Shown: positions 33,519-43,205, counted from the first letter of the stretch. The stretch: DNA of 64,000 nt from Leucobacter luti (GCF_019464495.1 NZ_CP080492.1:1116001-1180000), one strand, 5' to 3'. A program made the numbers and translations. The notes: generated by a model not told the origin, from the sequence alone.

Positions 33519-35780
33519 CTACAGCTGCGCGACAGACTTGAAGCCGCGCAGCCGCAGGCTATTGCCGACCACGAACACGCTGGAGAGCGCCATGGCGGCA
33601 CCTGCGAGCATGGGGTTGAGCATCCCGAGCGCCGCGACGGGGATCGCCGCCACGTTGTAGGCAAAAGCCCAGAACAGGTTCGTCTTGATCGTGCCGAGCG
33701 TCTTGCGTGAGAGCCGGATTGCGTCGACCGCGCTGCGCAGATCGCCGCGCACGAGCGTGATGTCGGAGGCCTCAATGGCCACGTCGGCTCCGGTGCCCAT
33801 CGCGAGCCCGAGGTCGGCCTGCGCGAGCGCTGGTGCGTCGTTGACGCCGTCACCGATCATCGCAACGACTTTGCCCTCGGCCTGCAGGCGCTTCACCACG
33901 TCGACCTTGTCCTTCGGCAATACCTCAGCGATGACTTCGTCGATCCCCACCTCCGCCGCGATGTGGCGCGCCACCGCAGCGTTGTCCCCGGTGAGGAGCA
34001 CGGGGGTGAGCCCGAGTGCCGTGAGCTGCACAATGGCCTCGGCGCTGCTTGCCTTCACCGTGTCAGACACGATCAAGATCCCGCGCGCCTCCCCGTCCCA
34101 GCCAACGGCGACGACGGTCTTGCCCTCCCCCTCGGCGCGAGCCTTCGTGGCCACGAGTTCGGGACTCAGCTGTTGCGACCACTCGGCGAGCAGCGACTCG
34201 CGGCCGACCAGTACGGCGTGGCCGTCGACAACGCCCTGCACGCCCTTGCCTTCGATGTTCGCGAAGTCCTCCGGCACACGGAGTGTGCCAACCTCCTGTG
34301 TTGCGCCCTTCGCGATCGCCTGGGCGATCGGGTGCTCCGAGGCGTCTTCCAGCGCACCGGCGAGGCGCAGCAACTCAGCGCGATCGGTGCCCGGCTCAAG
34401 CACGACATCGACAAGCGTCATCTTTCCGGTGGTCACAGTGCCGGTCTTGTCGAGCACGACCGTGTCGACCTTGCGCGTGGATTCGAGCACTTCTGGCCCC
34501 TTGATGAGCACGCCCATCTGCGCACCGCGGCCCGTTCCGACAAGCAGCGCGGTCGGCGTCGCAAGGCCAAGGGCACACGGGCACGCAATCACGAGCACCG
34601 CGACAGCGGCGGTGAACGCCGCCGAGACGGGGAAGCCGGCACCGAGCCAACCACCCAGCGCTGCGGCGGCGATCACGATCACGATCGGCACAAAGACCCC
34701 GGAGATCCGATCCGCGAGCCGCTGCACTTCAGCCTTACCCGTCTGGGCGTCCTCGACAAGCTTCGCCATCTGCGCGAGCTGGGTGTCCGATCCGATCCGC
34801 GTGGCGCGGACCACCAGGCGCCCACCAGCGTTCGTGGTCGCGCCGGTGACGGTATCCCCTTCGGCGACCTCGACCGGAATCGACTCCCCCGTAAGCATTG
34901 AAGCGTCAACCGCCGAGGTGCCCGAGATCACAATGCCGTCTGTGGCGATTTTCTCACCTGGGCGCACGACGAACTCGTCGCCCACGCTCAGATCCTCAAC
35001 CGGGATCTTGGTCTCTACCCCGCCGCGGAGCACCGCGACCTCTTTCGCACCGAGCTCCAGCAGAGCGCGCAGCGCGGCCCCCGCCTGCTTCTTCGAGCGC
35101 TTCTCGAAGTAGCGGCCGGCGAGGATAAACATGGTGACGCCCGCGCCCACCTCGAGGTAGATGTTGGCGGCGCCGTCGGACGGCGCAAGCGCGAACTCGA
35201 ACGGGTGTGTCATACCGGGCACCCCGGCAGTTCCGAAGAACAGCGCGTAGAGCGACCACAGGAACGCCGCCGATGTTCCCATCGAAATCAGTGTGTCCAT
35301 CGTGGCGGCGCCGTGCTTGAGGTTGACCCACGCAGCCTGGTGGAACGGCCACGCACCCCAGAGGATGACCGGGGCCGCGAGGGCAAGCGAAGCCCACTGC
35401 CAGTAAGTGAATTGGAGCGCGGGGATCATCGCCATCGCAATCACTGGAACGGTGAGAATGATCGACACAATCAGGCGTGTACGCAGCGAGGTCAGCTCCG
35501 GATCTGCGCCCTCGTCTGAGTCCGCTTCCGGCTTCCCGCGCTTCGGCTTCGGGAGCGCCGCCGTGTACCCGGTCTTCTCGACCTCGGCGATGAGCAACTC
35601 GGGATCGTAGCCAGCTGGCACTGTGACCTTGGCCTTCTCAGTCGCGTAGTTCACAGTTGCGGTGACGCCATCGAGCTTGTTGAGCTTCTTCTCGATCCGC
35701 ATCGCACAGGAAGCACAGGTCATTCCGCCAATTTCGAGCTCGACGCCCGGGCCGGCGGTGGACGGTGCTGAGGTACTCAT
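33519..35780 (-). CDS. copA: Copper-transporting P1B-type ATPase
   Basis: This 753-aa membrane ATPase has an N-terminal heavy-metal domain with GMTCASC near residue 20, the membrane CPC site in [15 protein letters not shown], the phosphorylation site DKTGTVT, the SEHPIAQAI nucleotide motif and the hinge [10 protein letters not shown]. The CPC site plus GMTCASC fits Cu(I) export. The ATG at 35780 is chosen over an upstream one ten codons earlier because AGGAAG precedes it. It is the middle gene of a three-gene copper operon whose promoter carries a CsoR-like palindrome. Confidence 0.93.
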   Translation of the reverse strand: MSTSAPSTAGPGVELEIGGMTCASCAMRIEKKLNKLDGVTATVNYATEKAKVTVPAGYDPELLIAEVEKTGYTAALPKPKRGKPEADSDEGADPELTSLRTRLIVSIILTVPVIAMAMIPALQFTYWQWASLALAAPVILWGAWPFHQAAWVNLKHGAATMDTLISMGTSAAFLWSLYALFFGTAGVPGMTHPFEFALAPSDGAANIYLEVGAGVTMFILAGRYFEKRSKKQAGAALRALLELGAKEVAVLRGGVETKIPVEDLSVGDEFVVRPGEKIATDGIVISGTSAVDASMLTGESIPVEVAEGDTVTGATTNAGGRLVVRATRIGSDTQLAQMAKLVEDAQTGKAEVQRLADRISGVFVPIVIVIAAAALGGWLGAGFPVSAAFTAAVAVLVIACPCALGLATPTALLVGTGRGAQMGVLIKGPEVLESTRKVDTVVLDKTGTVTTGKMTLVDVVLEPGTDRAELLRLAGALEDASEHPIAQAIAKGATQEVGTLRVPEDFANIEGKGVQGVVDGHAVLVGRESLLAEWSQQLSPELVATKARAEGEGKTVVAVGWDGEARGILIVSDTVKASSAEAIVQLTALGLTPVLLTGDNAAVARHIAAEVGIDEVIAEVLPKDKVDVVKRLQAEGKVVAMIGDGVNDAPALAQADLGLAMGTGADVAIEASDITLVRGDLRSAVDAIRLSRKTLGTIKTNLFWAFAYNVAAIPVAALGMLNPMLAGAAMALSSVFVVGNSLRLRGFKSVAQL

Positions 35781-35830
35781 CTCATTCTTCCTGTTCTCTA
35801 CGGTGTTCACAGCGTGATGGGTGTGCCGGA

Positions 35831-36793
35831 TCAGTGCGCGTCGCCGTGTGACGCGTCCGGAGCCGCGCTGGGAGCCGCGTCTGGCGCAGCATGCGGGGCA
35901 TCGAGCACGAACTCGGCGGTGTGTACCTTGCCGTCGACTTGGAAATCCAGGTACAGCAGGTAACGCCCCGCGGTGGGAGCTTCAGCGAAGAACACGATCT
36001 CTGGGCCAGCGGTCTGGCCGGGTGCCGGATCAGCGCCATCGGCGTGCACGTGGAGGAAGGCGAGATCGCCCTCGCGCAGTGCGACGAGGTGGCCGAAGGC
36101 GCCGAGGTACGGTTCGAGGCTTGTCACGGGCTCACCGCCGCGGCTGACAGAGATGACCAGCTCGCTGCTCGTGCCGGCCGCGAGTTCTCCGTCGAGGCTG
36201 ACAGTGAAGCCATCGACCTCGGAGACAGCGGTCGGCTGTGGTGCGACGGGAGTGAAGTCGCCTGCAACCTGGACGATGCTGCTCAGCGTGAGCGCTGATC
36301 CAGCAGCCGAGGTGAAGTCGGTGAAGACGCGGTAACTGCCTGCTGCATCCCACTCCCACGGAGTCGTCCACGTGCCGGTGGCGTGGTCGAGCACCGGGTG
36401 CACGTGGCGGAACTCGCTGCCATCAGACCGCGCGACGATGAGGTGCAGCCCCTTCTCGTGCGCGGTCGTGAACTCGGTCACAGCGGCACCGCTGGCGTCT
36501 TGGATCTGGAAGCTGAGTTGGCCCTGCTCCCCCGTGCGCGCTGGCGCCGTCACGTCGGCGAGGACGAAGCCACCCGCGCTGATCGCGAGGCCGGGAAGCG
36601 CTGCGGGTGCGGCGGCGGGTGTCGATTCGTGTGCAGCCGCGCCACCTGATTCTGAGTGCTCCTGCATGTTGGCTTGCTCCGTCCAATTCGTTACGACGCT
36701 GTCCGGGACGAGTGCACCGGCGATTCCAAAGGCGCCGCCAAAGGCGACCACCAGCCCAGCTCCGTAGAGTCCGAGGCGCGCACCGGTATTCAT
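35831..36793 (-). CDS. Membrane-anchored extracytoplasmic protein of the copper operon
   Basis: This 320-aa protein has one N-terminal membrane helix ([21 protein letters not shown]), a His/Met/Glu linker and two repeated beta-rich halves, each with a His-rich motif: [19 protein letters not shown] and [20 protein letters not shown]. The C-terminus ends in an Asp/His-rich tail (DASHGDAH). These look like outward-facing copper ligands. The ATG at 36793 is chosen since the signal helix starts there; the frame runs further upstream without one. It precedes copA by 50 nt and follows the CsoR-like box. I recognise its type from actinobacterial copper operons but not a function. Confidence 0.8.
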   Translation of the reverse strand: MNTGARLGLYGAGLVVAFGGAFGIAGALVPDSVVTNWTEQANMQEHSESGGAAAHESTPAAAPAALPGLAISAGGFVLADVTAPARTGEQGQLSFQIQDASGAAVTEFTTAHEKGLHLIVARSDGSEFRHVHPVLDHATGTWTTPWEWDAAGSYRVFTDFTSAAGSALTLSSIVQVAGDFTPVAPQPTAVSEVDGFTVSLDGELAAGTSSELVISVSRGGEPVTSLEPYLGAFGHLVALREGDLAFLHVHADGADPAPGQTAGPEIVFFAEAPTAGRYLLYLDFQVDGKVHTAEFVLDAPHAAPDAAPSAAPDASHGDAH

Positions 36794-36892
36794 GCGGCCA
36801 GCACCACCCGGGATCCTGCGACTACGTTGCTGTGCATGAGGTGCCCTCCGATCGCGCCTGTGTCCCCTCGTGGGGCGTACATCCGCAACTGT

Positions 36893-36909
36893 ATACCCCC
36901 TAGGGGTAT
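36893..36909. promoter_or_regulatory. Perfect CsoR-like operator of the copper operon
   Basis: ATACCCCCTAGGGGTAT is a perfect palindrome about the central base and matches the CsoR site type. It lies 100 bp before the first gene of the copper operon. No csoR gene is in the window, so the repressor acts in trans. Confidence 0.8.
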
Positions 36910-36978
36910 CTTGCAACTGCTGAACACACAGATGCGAACGACGCAGCGCATGCCATGCCCTGCGCCCATGCAACACAG

Positions 36979-37012
36979 ATGCGACCCTCGCCGATAGTGA
37001 CGAGGGTCGCAT
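36979..37012. terminator. Terminator downstream of the FMN reductase gene
   Basis: ATGCGACCCTCG (36979-36990) pairs perfectly with CGAGGGTCGCAT (37001-37012) around a 10-nt loop, just after the minus-strand gene that ends at 37056. Confidence 0.75.
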
Positions 37013-37055
37013 TCATCCCAGCAGGAACGCGAGGGCGCCGCCCCGCACGTCACGC

Positions 37056-37619
37056 TCAGCCGGCGTCGCCCTGCTTCGCGATATGGGCGTGCACCGCGCG
37101 CAGCCAGGTGAGTAGAAACTCTGCCAGCGACGGATCCGTCACCCGACCGTCTTCGGCAATGAGCCCGTCGACGGTGCGAACATAGGCCTCGGGTTGCATC
37201 ATCGTCGGCGCATCAAGGAACGAGAGGATCAGGCGCAAATGCTGCTGAGCTGCTGCCGTTGCGAGCGCCCCAGCCGAGGTGCCGATGATCGCGGTGGGTG
37301 TGCCAGCGAAACTGTTCTGCCCCCACGGCCGGCTCGCCGTGTCCAGTGCGTTCTTGAGCACTCCGGGCACCGAGCGGTTGTACTCAGGTGACACGATCAC
37401 CATTCCGTCCGCGCCTTCAATGGCACGTTTAAAGTCGGCAGCCTCAGCCGGAATCGAAGCATCGTGATCGGCCGAGTACAACGGCAGCCCAGCAATCGGG
37501 ATCTCTGTGAGGGAGAGCTGAGCCTGCGGGGCAAGCTTCACGAGCGCCTGTGCGAGACGACGATTGATCGAGGTGGAGGAGATACTGCCGACCAGGAAGC
37601 CGACGTTATAGGAAGTCAT
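37056..37619 (-). CDS. NAD(P)H-dependent FMN reductase / quinone reductase
   Basis: This 187-aa flavodoxin-fold enzyme has the FMN-binding opening GSISSTSINRRLAQALV and the hallmark SPEYNRSVPGVLKNALD near residue 78, as in ChrR/ArsH-like reductases. It would reduce quinones, flavins or metal oxyanions such as chromate with NAD(P)H. It lies downstream of the stress operon on the same strand but with a 37-bp gap and its own ribosome site, so it may be read separately. Confidence 0.88.
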   Translation of the reverse strand: MTSYNVGFLVGSISSTSINRRLAQALVKLAPQAQLSLTEIPIAGLPLYSADHDASIPAEAADFKRAIEGADGMVIVSPEYNRSVPGVLKNALDTASRPWGQNSFAGTPTAIIGTSAGALATAAAQQHLRLILSFLDAPTMMQPEAYVRTVDGLIAEDGRVTDPSLAEFLLTWLRAVHAHIAKQGDAG

Positions 37620-37656
37620 GGAGCGAGAGTCCTTTCCGAATTCACAGCGAGTACCT

Positions 37657-38052
37657 TCAGTTCATTTCGGGCGCGAGCAAACCCGCGCCACTGGCCGACT
37701 CCCCCGCGCCTCCCAGCCGAGTCTCCACATGGACCACCGTGAGCACGACCTCGGCCACTGCACGCTCAGGCGCAGAGAGCAGCGCGAGCACCGCGGCGCT
37801 CGCGTCACGCATCGCGGAGACGGCACTTTCGGCCTCATGCACCCCGAGGGCAGCCTCGACGCGCAGCCCCTGGGCCGTGCGTTCGACATGCACGAGGGAG
37901 CTCGGATCTGCGAGGCCAGCGAGCGCCGCAGCCCCGGCCGCCACCGCACGGGCGGCTAACGAGCCGGGCCGGTAGACGGTGACCACCCCTGGCACGGCGC
38001 GCACTGTCTCCTCAATGCGTGCCGCAAGTGCAACGTCTGCCTGCGTATTCAC
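37657..38052 (-). CDS. Asp23/Gls24-like small protein
   Basis: This 131-aa protein has an Asp23-type arrangement: an N-terminal IEETVRAVPGVVTVY segment, an Ala-rich middle and a VHEAESAVSAMRDASAAV helix. The start is GTG at 38052, in a GTGA overlap with the upstream gene's stop; a longer frame to 38082 has no reason to be used. It is the last gene of the Asp23/sigma-factor operon. Confidence 0.7.
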   Translation of the reverse strand: MNTQADVALAARIEETVRAVPGVVTVYRPGSLAARAVAAGAAALAGLADPSSLVHVERTAQGLRVEAALGVHEAESAVSAMRDASAAVLALLSAPERAVAEVVLTVVHVETRLGGAGESASGAGLLAPEMN

Positions 38053-38678
38053 TGGTCCTCCTCGAGAGCTCGTGGGAGCCATTGGATGTCTCGAATAGTG
38101 ATGTCGATCCCCGAGATGTTCAGCTCGGTGTGCGTCGCAAGTCGCCCCGCAATCTCTGAGCGCAGCTGGGCGACCACCGCAGGGATGGGGATACCGTAGC
38201 GGACGCTCGCGTCGACGTTGATGCGCGTCGGAGCGCCGTGTGCGGTGACGTCGCCGTCAAGCCGGCACCCCCCGACCAATACGCCAGGCACGCGGGCCTC
38301 CGCAGCCCGGATCAGCCCCCGCACCGCTCCCTCCGTAATGCCGAGGTCAACCCCTGCGTCGGAAGCGGACACCGGCACACGCCTGCCAGCCCGAGCATCG
38401 AGTGCGATTCCGGCAAGCACCCCCTGCACCCAGCTTTCGTCCGCTGGAGCCTCAGCTGCGGTGTCGCGAGCGAGCAGATCGGCGCGAAATTCGCGCAGAT
38501 TGGCCAGCGCGTCAAGCGCCAACTGGCAGCCAGGTGACGTCTCAATTGCGGGATCCGCTGGAGTACGTCCGGCATCAAGATATTCGGAAAGCTGCTCAAG
38601 AGTAAAGCCGTCCAAGCTATCCGGCTCAAACAGTGCCCCACGCAACTCGGGGAAACCGTGTGCCTCATTCATCGCCAC
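38049..38678 (-). CDS. Asp23/Gls24-domain protein with N-terminal extension, next to an ECF sigma gene
   Basis: This 209-aa protein has an acidic N-terminal half (LEQLSEYLDAGRTPADPAIE, then LANLREFRADLLARD) like the cytoplasmic parts of anti-sigma factors, and a C-terminal Asp23-like domain (INVDASVRYGIPIPAVVAQLRSEI and TELNISGIDITIRDI; read in parts). Its start overlaps the end of the sigma gene. I infer it could modulate the sigma factor, since no other anti-sigma candidate is present, but no zinc-binding HxxxCxxC is seen. Confidence 0.65.
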   Translation of the reverse strand: MAMNEAHGFPELRGALFEPDSLDGFTLEQLSEYLDAGRTPADPAIETSPGCQLALDALANLREFRADLLARDTAAEAPADESWVQGVLAGIALDARAGRRVPVSASDAGVDLGITEGAVRGLIRAAEARVPGVLVGGCRLDGDVTAHGAPTRINVDASVRYGIPIPAVVAQLRSEIAGRLATHTELNISGIDITIRDIQWLPRALEEDQ

Positions 38679-39235
38679 TCCTCCATTCGAATCAGCAGGA
38701 ACTTCCGGGCACGTGCAAGCAGTCCGCGCACCGTCGAAAGCGGCAGCTCTAACTCCTCAGCGATCTCGTCGTAGGAGTACTCGCCAATTTCGCGCAGCAC
38801 CCAACAGGCGCGCTGCCCATCGGGAAGCTCCCGCAGCGCCGAGCTGAGCGCTGCGGTACCCATGCGGGCTTCCACGATCCGCGCAGGCGCGGCACGTTCG
38901 GCCGCCCGCGGCTCGATGTCATCGATATTCACCTGCGGACGCCCGGCCCGAATGCGATCGACCGATTTCCTGCCAGTAATGCGCATGAGCCACGGCTTCA
39001 CCCGCGCCAGATCCTCCAGTTCGGGCAGCCGCTGCCACGCAGTGAGAAAGACATCCTGCAGCACATCGTCGATATCTGCAGTGCCCGGGAGGATTTGTCT
39101 GGCGTAAGCCCGCATCATCGGGGTGTACCTGCGCACCAGCACCGCAAACGCGGCGGTGTCGCCATCGGCGGCACGGCCAGCGACAATACTGTCGTCGGCC
39201 GTTGCCAATGCCTCATAAATCGGGTCACGGTACAT
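38669..39235 (-). CDS. ECF-type sigma factor
   Basis: This 188-aa protein has region 2 (FAVLVRRYTPMMRAYARQIL, then DVLQDVFLTAWQRLPELED) and region 4 (LRELPDGQRACWVLREIGEY, then YDEIAEELELPLSTVRGLLA). It directs RNA polymerase to a small stress regulon. It lies inside the Asp23 operon, 107 bp after the AmaP-like gene, and overlaps the next gene, so it may activate its own operon in an envelope-stress loop. Confidence 0.9.
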   Translation of the reverse strand: MYRDPIYEALATADDSIVAGRAADGDTAAFAVLVRRYTPMMRAYARQILPGTADIDDVLQDVFLTAWQRLPELEDLARVKPWLMRITGRKSVDRIRAGRPQVNIDDIEPRAAERAAPARIVEARMGTAALSSALRELPDGQRACWVLREIGEYSYDEIAEELELPLSTVRGLLARARKFLLIRMEEWR

Positions 39236-39342
39236 ACCCCGTCCCTTTCGCCGATGCTTCGTGATCGTCTGCCGCCATTGTTGCCGCTATTGCTGCACAT
39301 TGCGAGCGCGGCACGTGCTGTGGGCCAGCAGATCGTTGCGCG

Positions 39343-39957
39343 CTACTGCACACGAGTGACCGATCGCCACCGGTCGAGCCAGCCGCGCCCAGCAAGGTGC
39401 ACCACCACGGGCAGCTCAGCCCCGGTCAGTGCATCCCACTCGCGCACGGCGTCTTCCACCGCGTTGAGCACTCGCGGCAACTGCGCCCCCTGACGCATCG
39501 TGACCGTCAGTTTGATCGCTGGCTGTCGCTGCACACGGTAGCTGCTGGTGCTGGCAGCGAGGACGTCCGGGCGCTCGCGCAGCGTTCCCGCAATGACCGC
39601 GTCAGCAACACTGCGGTCGACTGTCGTGGCTCCGGTTTCAGACGTGGCCCGCATCACCGTGGCGGTGCGTCCCCCGCCCCGAGTCGCGATGAACACCACC
39701 AGCAAGATCACCACTATGGCAGCGGCACCGACCGCGATGAGCGCTGCCGTGGATCCCAGCTCCGTGTCTGCTTTTCCGGCGGCCCAGTCCGCGAGCATCG
39801 TGCGGGCGCTGTGCACCCACTCGGGAGCGCCGGGGAGTATCGTGCTCAATCGCTCGGGACCAGCACTGACAAGCACTGCCAGAGCACCGACGGCGGCGAG
39901 CGCGAGTCCCACCACGAGCAACAACACGCGGTTCACGATCCGGTTCGTTGAGTTCAC
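39343..39957 (-). CDS. AmaP-like membrane protein (alkaline-shock operon)
   Basis: This 204-aa protein has two membrane helices (VLLLVVGLALAAVGALAVLV at residues 10-30 and AALIAVGAAAIVVILLVVFI near 70-90) and a cytoplasmic domain with VADAVIAGTLRERPDV and LTVTMRQGAQLPRVL. That is the layout of AmaP, the membrane anchor of Asp23. It overlaps the DUF6286-like gene by 4 bp. Confidence 0.75.
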   Translation of the reverse strand: MNSTNRIVNRVLLLVVGLALAAVGALAVLVSAGPERLSTILPGAPEWVHSARTMLADWAAGKADTELGSTAALIAVGAAAIVVILLVVFIATRGGGRTATVMRATSETGATTVDRSVADAVIAGTLRERPDVLAASTSSYRVQRQPAIKLTVTMRQGAQLPRVLNAVEDAVREWDALTGAELPVVVHLAGRGWLDRWRSVTRVQ

Positions 39958-40511
39958 GACACCACCCCACGTTCTGCGATCTTGACGCGCGCTGACGCCG
40001 CAAAGCCAGCATCGCTGAGTGCACCGAGCACATCCTTGCGGACCGCTTCCTCATCGATCTGCACGCCACTTGTCGGGGTGACCACTGCGGTGACCACCCG
40101 CTTCCCGGCGGTGACCGAGACTTGGGACATGGAGAGTCCGCTCGCGGCAGCAATTCTTGCCGCTGCGCTATCCGCCAATACCCCGTCGTCGAGCACGAGC
40201 CCGACTCGGTCCGTCGTGCGCGCGCGACGGCTGCGGCGCCCCGGTGCGATCGCGGCGAAGATGAGGAGCACCGCGAGCACCAGCAGACCAACGCCGATGC
40301 CAATCAGCACCCCTGGAAGGGGTCGAGCGGAGGCGACGGCTCCGAACGTCGCTGCGCGGAAGTCCTGATCCACCAGGCCCCAGACGATCACCACGATCGC
40401 CGCAGTCAACACGACAGCGAGCACTACAGCGACGCTCACGGCCGGGCCGGTACGCGCGGCATGTGTTTCCCGGCGCAGCACGCGCCGGTACACGGTGTCA
40501 TTCACGCTCAT
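39954..40511 (-). CDS. DUF6286-like membrane protein
   Basis: This 185-aa protein has two membrane helices (SVAVVLAVVLTAAIVVIVWG and VLIGIGVGLLVLAVLLIFAA) followed by a domain with ADSAAARIAAASGLSMSQVS and TAVVTPTSG, similar in design to the AmaP-like neighbour. Actinobacterial Asp23 operons usually carry such a protein. Both ends overlap neighbours by 4 bp. No biochemical role is known to me. Confidence 0.7.
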   Translation of the reverse strand: MSVNDTVYRRVLRRETHAARTGPAVSVAVVLAVVLTAAIVVIVWGLVDQDFRAATFGAVASARPLPGVLIGIGVGLLVLAVLLIFAAIAPGRRSRRARTTDRVGLVLDDGVLADSAAARIAAASGLSMSQVSVTAGKRVVTAVVTPTSGVQIDEEAVRKDVLGALSDAGFAASARVKIAERGVVS

Positions 40512-40855
40512 GTGACCCTCCTTGTGGGCGCACGGTGCACCCCTGCAAAGCGCACGTCTACGGTGTCGACCACCCGCCCAGCGAGTTGATCCATCCCCTG
40601 GATCAGCGCCTCCCGCAACGCTGTCCCGTGATCACGCAGTGTCGTGTGTTCGGATCCGTTCAGAGTCACTGGGACCACCACGGTGGCCCGCAAAGCTCCG
40701 CCATTATCCGAGAGTGACACGGTCACCGCACGAGCGGGCACTCGGGCCGCGTCACGCACAATACCGAGGGCAAGGTGATGGAGCGCCCGCCCCGTCAGTA
40801 CGGTGAGCCCGGGAGGGAGCGACGCACCAACCCCGGTCGGACTCTGGATCGTCAT
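40508..40855 (-). CDS. Small soluble protein of the Asp23 operon
   Basis: This 115-aa protein resembles a shortened Asp23-type domain (LSDNGGALRATVVVPVTLNG and LREALIQGMDQLAGRVVDTV). No membrane segment or known catalytic motif. It sits between DUF2273 and DUF6286-like genes with 4-bp overlaps on both sides, so it is expressed with them. Confidence 0.7.
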   Translation of the reverse strand: MTIQSPTGVGASLPPGLTVLTGRALHHLALGIVRDAARVPARAVTVSLSDNGGALRATVVVPVTLNGSEHTTLRDHGTALREALIQGMDQLAGRVVDTVDVRFAGVHRAPTRRVT

Positions 40856-41043
40856 AGTGACGAACGCCTACCGCGGAAGACGTCGGCCAGCGCGCGGACA
40901 TCGATCCGTCCATCGATCACCCGGCCGACTGTTGCGCCAATGAGCATCAGCACCGCAATGAGGACAGCCGCCCAGAACCCGAAGATGATCCAGGTCAGTC
41001 CGAGTACCGCGCCGACTGCGGCGCCGGTCGTTGCGCTGCTCAC
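40852..41043 (-). CDS. DUF2273-like small membrane protein
   Basis: This 63-aa protein has a glycine-rich hairpin of two helices (GAAVGAVLGLTWIIFGFWAA and LIAVLMLIGATVGRVIDG), the DUF2273 pattern found beside Asp23/Gls24 genes. It overlaps both neighbours by 4 bp. Confidence 0.8.
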   Translation of the reverse strand: MSSATTGAAVGAVLGLTWIIFGFWAAVLIAVLMLIGATVGRVIDGRIDVRALADVFRGRRSSL

Positions 41044-41513
41044 AGGACTCGCGCCTCCTGCGTCTGTGCAACCGCTGCGTCATCATCGTCCGACGGAATG
41101 TGCACGTCGTTGACCGTGACGTTGACCTCGGTCACTTCCATGCCCACCAGGTGCTGCATTGCGCGATAGATGGCGGCGCGCACTTCGCCAGCGACCTGCT
41201 GCAGCGCTGCCGGATATTCGGCCACGATCGTCACATCAACCGCCACCTGCTTCTCGCCGACTTCGACGCTGATGCCCTGTGACAGGTCAGTCGTGTTCAA
41301 TACGTCTCGGATCGCGCCAACGACGCGAGCGGCTCCGCCACCCAGCGCATAGACGCCCGCCACCTCACGAGCGGCGATACCAGCGATTTTCGCGACGACA
41401 CCGTCCTCAATCGTGGTCTTCCCGCCCAGCGCGGTCGGGTCCGTGGCTGCGGGCTGCGCGGTCTGTGCGGTCTGGATCTTGGGCTGAGGTGCGGCACTCG
41501 AAACATTCGCCAT
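41040..41513 (-). CDS. Asp23/Gls24 envelope-stress-response protein
   Basis: This 157-aa protein has a Pro/Gln/Ala/Thr-rich N-terminus followed by the Asp23 domain: TTIEDGVVAKIAGIAAREVA, then GVYALGG, VGEKQVAVDVTIVAEYPA and GMEVTEVNVTVNDVHIP. It is cytoplasmic and held at the membrane by AmaP-type proteins. It is the first gene of an eight-gene unit (41513 to 37657) that includes the ECF sigma factor. AAAGGAG precedes its ATG. Confidence 0.88.
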   Translation of the reverse strand: MANVSSAAPQPKIQTAQTAQPAATDPTALGGKTTIEDGVVAKIAGIAAREVAGVYALGGGAARVVGAIRDVLNTTDLSQGISVEVGEKQVAVDVTIVAEYPAALQQVAGEVRAAIYRAMQHLVGMEVTEVNVTVNDVHIPSDDDDAAVAQTQEARVL

Positions 41514-41650
41514 GAGGAACTCCTTTGTGTGTACACCGCACGCTGTGGTGCGGTGCCGCCGAAACCTTCGACACTACTGAGACGGGTGCCGCGGAGAATT
41601 CGTCACAAATACGTTGTGGAACCGGAAGTGTGGCTGACTTCAGCGGTGCA

Positions 41651-41761
41651 CAGCCATGCAGTTGTGCAGCTATGCGACTGTTCAGCTGTGCGGCTATGCG
41701 ACTATGCGGCTGTTCAGCTGTGCGGCTATGCGGCTGCGCACTGGTGCAACTGTGCAGCTGG
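41651..41761. repeat. Imperfect tandem array, 8-bp period, 14 units
   Basis: Consecutive octamers follow the pattern C-A/G-G-C-T-A/G-T-G: for example CAGCTATG, CAGCTGTG, CGGCTATG and CGACTATG, in register for 111 bp. The period is not a multiple of three, so it is not coding. It fills part of the 430-bp gap between the Asp23 operon promoter and YbdK; the rest of that gap holds no gene I can support. Confidence 0.88.
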
Positions 41762-41943
41762 CCGCACCGGCCCGTCGTCTTCTGGCGCGAAACCGTTCGA
41801 GTTCAATTACCCCATTCATGGCATCAGGACAAGGGGATACCGCCGCGTACTTCGGCACCCTACGGTAGTCGCACACCGTGATCCCCCACGAACGGACGCC
41901 GCAGACACCCAGACCCGGGTCCCGAGTTGACGAAGGGATGCAT

Positions 41944-43071
41944 ATGAGCAGTGAGCAGCCTCGCATGTTGGGTATCGAAGAAGAGTTTGTGCTCCTCGAC
42001 GAAGAGGCCGGGACACCTGTTCCGGGGTCGGCCGCCGCACTCATCAACGAACTGACCACGCGGACTCCCGTCGAGCACGAGTTTCTGGATAGCCAGGTGG
42101 AGACCGCCACGCCACCGTGCTCCTCGGCTGCCGAGGCCGAGGATTCCCTCCGGAAGATGAGAACGCGCGCTTCGAAACTCGCCCAAGCACACGGACTCGT
42201 GCTCGCCGCGACAGGCACGCCTCCGCGCATGCCCGCCCACGCAGAGCGCGGCCATGTGACTCCGAATGAGCGATATCTTGCGATCGCGAGCGATGTGCGC
42301 AAAATCGCGCAGTCCCACTACATCAATGGTCTCCACGTTCACGTTTCGATTCACGACAGGGTGGAGGGGATCCGCGCACTCAACGGACTCGGACGCTGGG
42401 CACCGCTGCTCCTGGCGATGACAAGCAACTCTCCATTTTGGGATGGGGCGGACACTGGGTTCCAGAGTTGGCGGCATGTGATCGGGTGTGCCTGGCCGCT
42501 CAACACGTTCCCGGCGCACTTCACCTCGGCCGATGACTATGACATGCGCGTCGATCGCCTCTTGCGCTCCGGGCTGATCCTCGACCGCGGGCTCGTGAGC
42601 TGGACCGCGCGGCTCTCGTCCCGGTATCCCACGATTGAGTTGCGTGTGGCTGACGCGCAGCTCGCGCCGAGCCACTCGGTGGGGTTCGCGCTCATCGTCC
42701 GCGCGCTGGTCGACACGCTGAGTGCCGAGCCGGAGACACCGGGAGATCCGGCTGCCCTAGCTCCCCCAGCGCTGCTCGCCGAAGAGGTGAACCTGTCGAT
42801 GTGGACGGCAGCGCGAGACGGGCTGCAGCGCGTGCTCGTCGACCCGCAGCCCTGCCAGGAGATCGCCTCCTCCGAGTGGATTGACGAGCTCTTCACTGTG
42901 ATCGAACCGGCCCTTGCACGGACAGGAGACGCTGAGCAGGTTGGACAGTACCTGGATCATCTTCGTGTCGCTGGCACTCCGGCCGATGTTCAACGACGCA
43001 CGTTCGAGCATGAGGGAATCCCCGGGCTGTCCAGACTCTACCGGGCGAGCCATCACGACGACGGGTGGTGA
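41944..43071 (+). CDS. ybdK: YbdK-type carboxylate-amine ligase (glutamate-cysteine-ligase-like)
   Basis: This 375-aa enzyme has the GCS2 family opening MLGIEEEFVLLDEEAG, HYINGLHVHVSIHDRVEGI near residue 125 and YPTIELRVADAQL near 230, which hold the ATP- and metal-binding Glu/His residues. YbdK proteins have weak gamma-glutamylcysteine ligase activity and their true role is often unclear. The ATG at 41944 is chosen since GAAGGG lies 6 nt before it; an ATG two codons earlier sits on top of that site. Confidence 0.87.
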   Translation: MSSEQPRMLGIEEEFVLLDEEAGTPVPGSAAALINELTTRTPVEHEFLDSQVETATPPCSSAAEAEDSLRKMRTRASKLAQAHGLVLAATGTPPRMPAHAERGHVTPNERYLAIASDVRKIAQSHYINGLHVHVSIHDRVEGIRALNGLGRWAPLLLAMTSNSPFWDGADTGFQSWRHVIGCAWPLNTFPAHFTSADDYDMRVDRLLRSGLILDRGLVSWTARLSSRYPTIELRVADAQLAPSHSVGFALIVRALVDTLSAEPETPGDPAALAPPALLAEEVNLSMWTAARDGLQRVLVDPQPCQEIASSEWIDELFTVIEPALARTGDAEQVGQYLDHLRVAGTPADVQRRTFEHEGIPGLSRLYRASHHDDGW

Positions 43072-43205
43072 ACGTCCCCGATTGGGCGGGAATGGTCTCA
43101 CCACGCGCTGCGAACCGCTCCGCCACACACGCACGCGCTCGCATCAACTCCACCGCCCCACTCGCGATCCCACCACTACCACCAGAAGAAGAGGAGTACC
43201 GCACT

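Noticed and set aside
38049..38678. Classical zinc-binding anti-sigma factor
   Set aside because: No HxxxCxxC motif and no membrane helix, so only a loose functional parallel is proposed.
41651..41761. CRISPR-like array
   Set aside because: Units are 8 bp with no spacers, so it is a simple tandem repeat.
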